Both the position numbers and the translations under genes were made by a program. A model generated the notes under the pieces. The model was not told where the DNA came from and searched no databases. It saw nothing but the letters and a program-made list of their open reading frames with translations. Source: DASRDZ01 sp035652335 (lineage in GTDB: Bacteria > Chloroflexota > Dormibacteria > Aeolococcales > Aeolococcaceae). Taken from it: a DNA stretch of 64,000 nt. The stretch spans positions 5,231 through 69,230 of the forward strand of contig DASRDZ010000025.1 of NCBI GenBank assembly GCA_035652335.1. Reading direction: 5' to 3'. Below, in pieces: positions 63,629-64,000 of the stretch; within the stretch, counting starts at the first letter, position 1, and each line of letters opens with the position of its first letter.

Positions 63629-64000
63629 ATGCGTTCGCTCGCACTCGTCATCACAGGTGCCGCCGCGCTCGGCGCCGCGGCCGCTCCGCTCGGCGGATCC
63701 GCGGCATCCGGCGCGGTCGTCAAGACCGGCCTGCCCAACATCCACGTCCTGCCCACCCTGCAGCGTCACGCCGACTGCTTCCCGCCGGTCGTCGTCTCGG
63801 TCGCCTGCGGTGGTGCCGGGACGCCGATGACCTGGGGCGGTGGTGCGGTGCAGACCAGCCCCGCCGTCTACATCGTGTACTGGCAGTGGAACGGCCGCGA
63901 CCCCTCGGGGCAGGCTCCCTACCAGCAAAACTTCTTCAACAGCATCGGTGGCACCACCTGGCCGGCCAGCCAGACGCAGTACTGCGAGAACGCGACGGGT
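63629..64000 (+). CDS. Secreted protein, N-terminal part, runs off the window
   Basis: 124 codons are visible from ATG 63629, with GGAGGA about 4 nt upstream. A signal peptide (LALVITGAAALGAAAAPLGGSAAS) precedes a short linker and MTWGGGAVQTSPAVYIVYWQWNGRDPSGQAPYQQNFFNSIGGTTWPASQTQYC. The G-G-x-V-x-x-x-P-x-V-Y-x-x-Y-W opening recurs in secreted actinobacterial proteins of unknown function and recalls the start of some secreted peptidase-like families. The C-terminal part is outside the window. Confidence 0.7.
   Translation, partial: MRSLALVITGAAALGAAAAPLGGSAASGAVVKTGLPNIHVLPTLQRHADCFPPVVVSVACGGAGTPMTWGGGAVQTSPAVYIVYWQWNGRDPSGQAPYQQNFFNSIGGTTWPASQTQYCENATG

Overview
The window is bacterial chromosome of very high GC, with dense, mostly single-domain housekeeping and envelope genes. 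Many start codons sit 6-13 nt behind a TANNNT-type -10 hexamer with no Shine-Dalgarno, which implies leaderless mRNAs. Other genes use GTGA/ATGA overlaps inside short operons. An F420-type luciferase-like oxidoreductase, an Flp pilin, a fused Liv-type ABC transporter, DUF3105 and DUF2277 proteins, a geranylgeranyl-reductase-like flavoprotein and many Pro/Ala-rich secreted proteins suggest a soil Terrabacteria lineage (Actinomycetota, Chloroflexota or Dormibacterota-like). The phylum cannot be fixed from the sequence alone.

Left part (1-17.6 kb): the N-terminus of an acyl-CoA synthetase; a short-chain dehydrogenase; a LON substrate-binding-domain protein; a membrane-tethered response regulator; an FKBP lipoprotein; a geranylgeranyl-reductase-like enzyme divergent from two tandem small four-Cys, Trp-rich proteins; a secreted Asp-box protein; a sulfur-transfer operon (SQR-like flavoprotein, TusE/DsrC-like, DsrE-like) read on the minus strand; an alkyltransferase-like DNA-repair protein; a DUF642-like/multi-TM fusion; and a single polypeptide fusing LivH, LivM and LivG.

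Accessory segment (about 17.6-23.2 kb): base composition falls visibly. It holds two AAA/DUF4143 ATPases read away from each other, a decayed third copy between them, a three-fold 23-bp iterated element running into the promoter of the right-hand ATPase, and a 623-aa orphan protein with a divergent AlbA_2/Schlafen-like core. It ends at tRNA-Glu(CTC).

Middle (23.3-45.3 kb): galU with a coupled anchored protein; a PolX lacking its PHP domain; an alpha-methylacyl-CoA racemase coupled to a TetR regulator; coaE; a DUF3105 lipoprotein; a GT-C-like membrane protein; a MoxR-DUF58-transglutaminase operon; an MBL-fold hydrolase; thiO; a sensor kinase; a GH15 glucoamylase/trehalase; a D,D-carboxypeptidase; and an LLM oxidoreductase.

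Right part (45.4-64 kb): clpB with a leader that can pair with its own Shine-Dalgarno; a MarR regulator; a TPP riboswitch in front of an overlapping thiC-yhhQ-queF operon; a CaCA-type exchanger; an Flp pilin; a GNAT/ADP-forming acyl-CoA-synthetase fusion (Pat-like); a double UspA protein; an aldehyde dehydrogenase; several secreted proteins of unknown function; and a cytosolic HisKA_3 kinase. Most long reading frames opposite these genes are GC-driven shadows and are not listed.
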